Assembly (NCBI GenBank): GCA_021845325.1
Contig: JAKBRR010000093.1
Location: forward strand, 1-6,806
Direction: 5' to 3'
Origin: Thermoplasmata archaeon
GTDB taxonomy: Archaea; Thermoplasmatota; Thermoplasmata; Thermoplasmatales; Thermoplasmataceae
DNA length: 6,806 nt
A program made the translations under genes and the position numbers. Under the pieces are notes generated by a model. It was not told the origin of the DNA, made no database searches, and saw only the letters and a list, made by a program, of their open reading frames with translations. Position 1 is the stretch's first letter; every line of letters starts with the position of its first letter. Below, in pieces: positions 6,206 to 6,806 of the stretch.

Positions 6206-6806
6206 TCAGTGATCCGGTAACCTGATAACTGCCTTATTGCCGTCCGGATAAAATGACACTAGCTGCCATCCCTGATTAAGATAGTTTGTCAAATCCTTCT
6301 CAGGTATCGTTTTATGACTGTTGCCGTTATTCAACGCATTAGCCTGAGATTTCTTTGCGATCTCCCTCAGTCTTTCATTGAACTCATCCACATTCAATGC
6401 CATGAGTTCCTTCCTCTGCTCCTCAGAGAGCTTTACATTGGCATAGATTTCAATGGCGTTAATCGTGCTTTCCCTGAGAATCTTCACTGAATCTGATTCT
6501 GTGATCCCACGATATTCAGTCTCAATGAATTTCAGGCATTTAGCGTATTTTTCCCTCATCTCTTCTATTGTAGTAGGAAGCAGTGTTTTATTCAGCGAAT
6601 AAACCCTTTCAATATCCCCTGCATGTCCCATGAAGAACTGCCTGAACTCATGCGTAATCAATCCCTTGGATTCACATAACGTCATTGCAGTTGCAAAATA
6701 TGGTCTCAGGAGATATGGTCTCCAATTGAATCCTGCCGATCTCATTGCATCTCTAATATCAGAACTGATAAGCAGTGTTCTCATGAATTTGTGCTTCTTC
6801 TCTCCT
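6206..6806 (-). CDS. Archaeal tyrosine recombinase/integrase, C-terminal part (runs off edge)
   Basis: The catalytic end of an archaeal phage-type integrase. The frame is open to the window edge: upstream of the internal ATG at 6784 it continues as GEKKHKF, so the real start lies outside. Numbered from that ATG, GFNWRPYLLRPYFATAM (18-34) holds the box II arginine (R27, with Y in place of the usual H three residues before). FMGHAGDIERVYSLNK (51-66) gives H54 and the likely nucleophile Y62, eight residues later. TTIEEMREKY (71-80) follows, as in haloarchaeal and Thermoplasmatales integrases. A C-terminal extension ends in DLTNYLNQGWQLVSFYPDG (164-182), a small module often appended to these enzymes. 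Integrases of this kind insert viruses, plasmids or genomic islands at att sites. No att repeat or tRNA is visible here. It presumably belongs to an element extending to the right. Confidence 0.8.
   Translation of the reverse strand, partial: GEKKHKFMRTLLISSDIRDAMRSAGFNWRPYLLRPYFATAMTLCESKGLITHEFRQFFMGHAGDIERVYSLNKTLLPTTIEEMREKYAKCLKFIETEYRGITESDSVKILRESTINAIEIYANVKLSEEQRKELMALNVDEFNERLREIAKKSQANALNNGNSHKTIPEKDLTNYLNQGWQLVSFYPDGNKAVIRLPDH

Noticed and set aside
1..6806. Search for tRNA genes, rRNA, CRISPR repeats and riboswitches
   Set aside because: By eye, no cloverleaf with a T-loop consensus, no regularly spaced repeats and no known RNA motif was found. The only tandem repeat is the 24-bp coding one.

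Overview
The window looks like the accessory genome of a thermoacidophilic euryarchaeon of the Thermoplasmatales type (Ferroplasma, Acidiplasma or Cuniculiplasma relatives). This is an inference. It rests on AT-rich DNA, dominance of AGA/AGG arginine codons, TATA boxes about 25-30 bp upstream of start codons with little or no leader, an archaeal tyrosine integrase whose active-site region reads RPYLLRPYF, and an IS3-type element resembling those of that order. No rRNA, tRNA or CRISPR array was seen.

Layout. Positions 1-213 hold no supportable gene. At 214-1218 (minus) is a HEPN-domain protein with a C-terminal membrane segment. Divergent from it, across a 108-bp intergenic region carrying a TATA-like box in each direction, is an apparently intact GmrSD-type DUF262-DUF1524 modification-dependent restriction endonuclease (1327-3216, plus). 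Convergent with that gene is a chimeric minus-strand ORF (3286-4830). Its first ~107 codons are the helix-turn-helix half of an IS3-family OrfB, and its last ~407 codons are the C-terminal part of a type I restriction HsdR subunit, joined in frame. IS3 OrfA (4835-5128), its promoter and one terminal repeat (ending near 5217) lie upstream. The DDE half of the transposase, the other IS end, and the nuclease and first motor domains of HsdR are absent. Past the IS end are a small unrecognised alpha/beta protein gene (5362-5793, plus) with a 24-bp in-frame tandem duplication, a stretch of decayed minus-strand coding sequence (about 5842-6117), and the C-terminal catalytic part of an archaeal integrase that runs off the right edge (6206-6806, minus).

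Together this reads as a defence island being reshaped by mobile DNA. One restriction system (GmrSD-like) appears intact and is paired head-to-head with a HEPN/membrane protein of unknown role. A type I R-M locus has been gutted by an IS3 element plus a deletion. An integrase and a decayed gene suggest the edge of an integrated element. The best candidates for new biology are the HEPN-TM/DUF262-DUF1524 pair, the OrfB-HsdR chimera that stayed open for 514 codons, and the small duplicated-motif protein next to the IS end.
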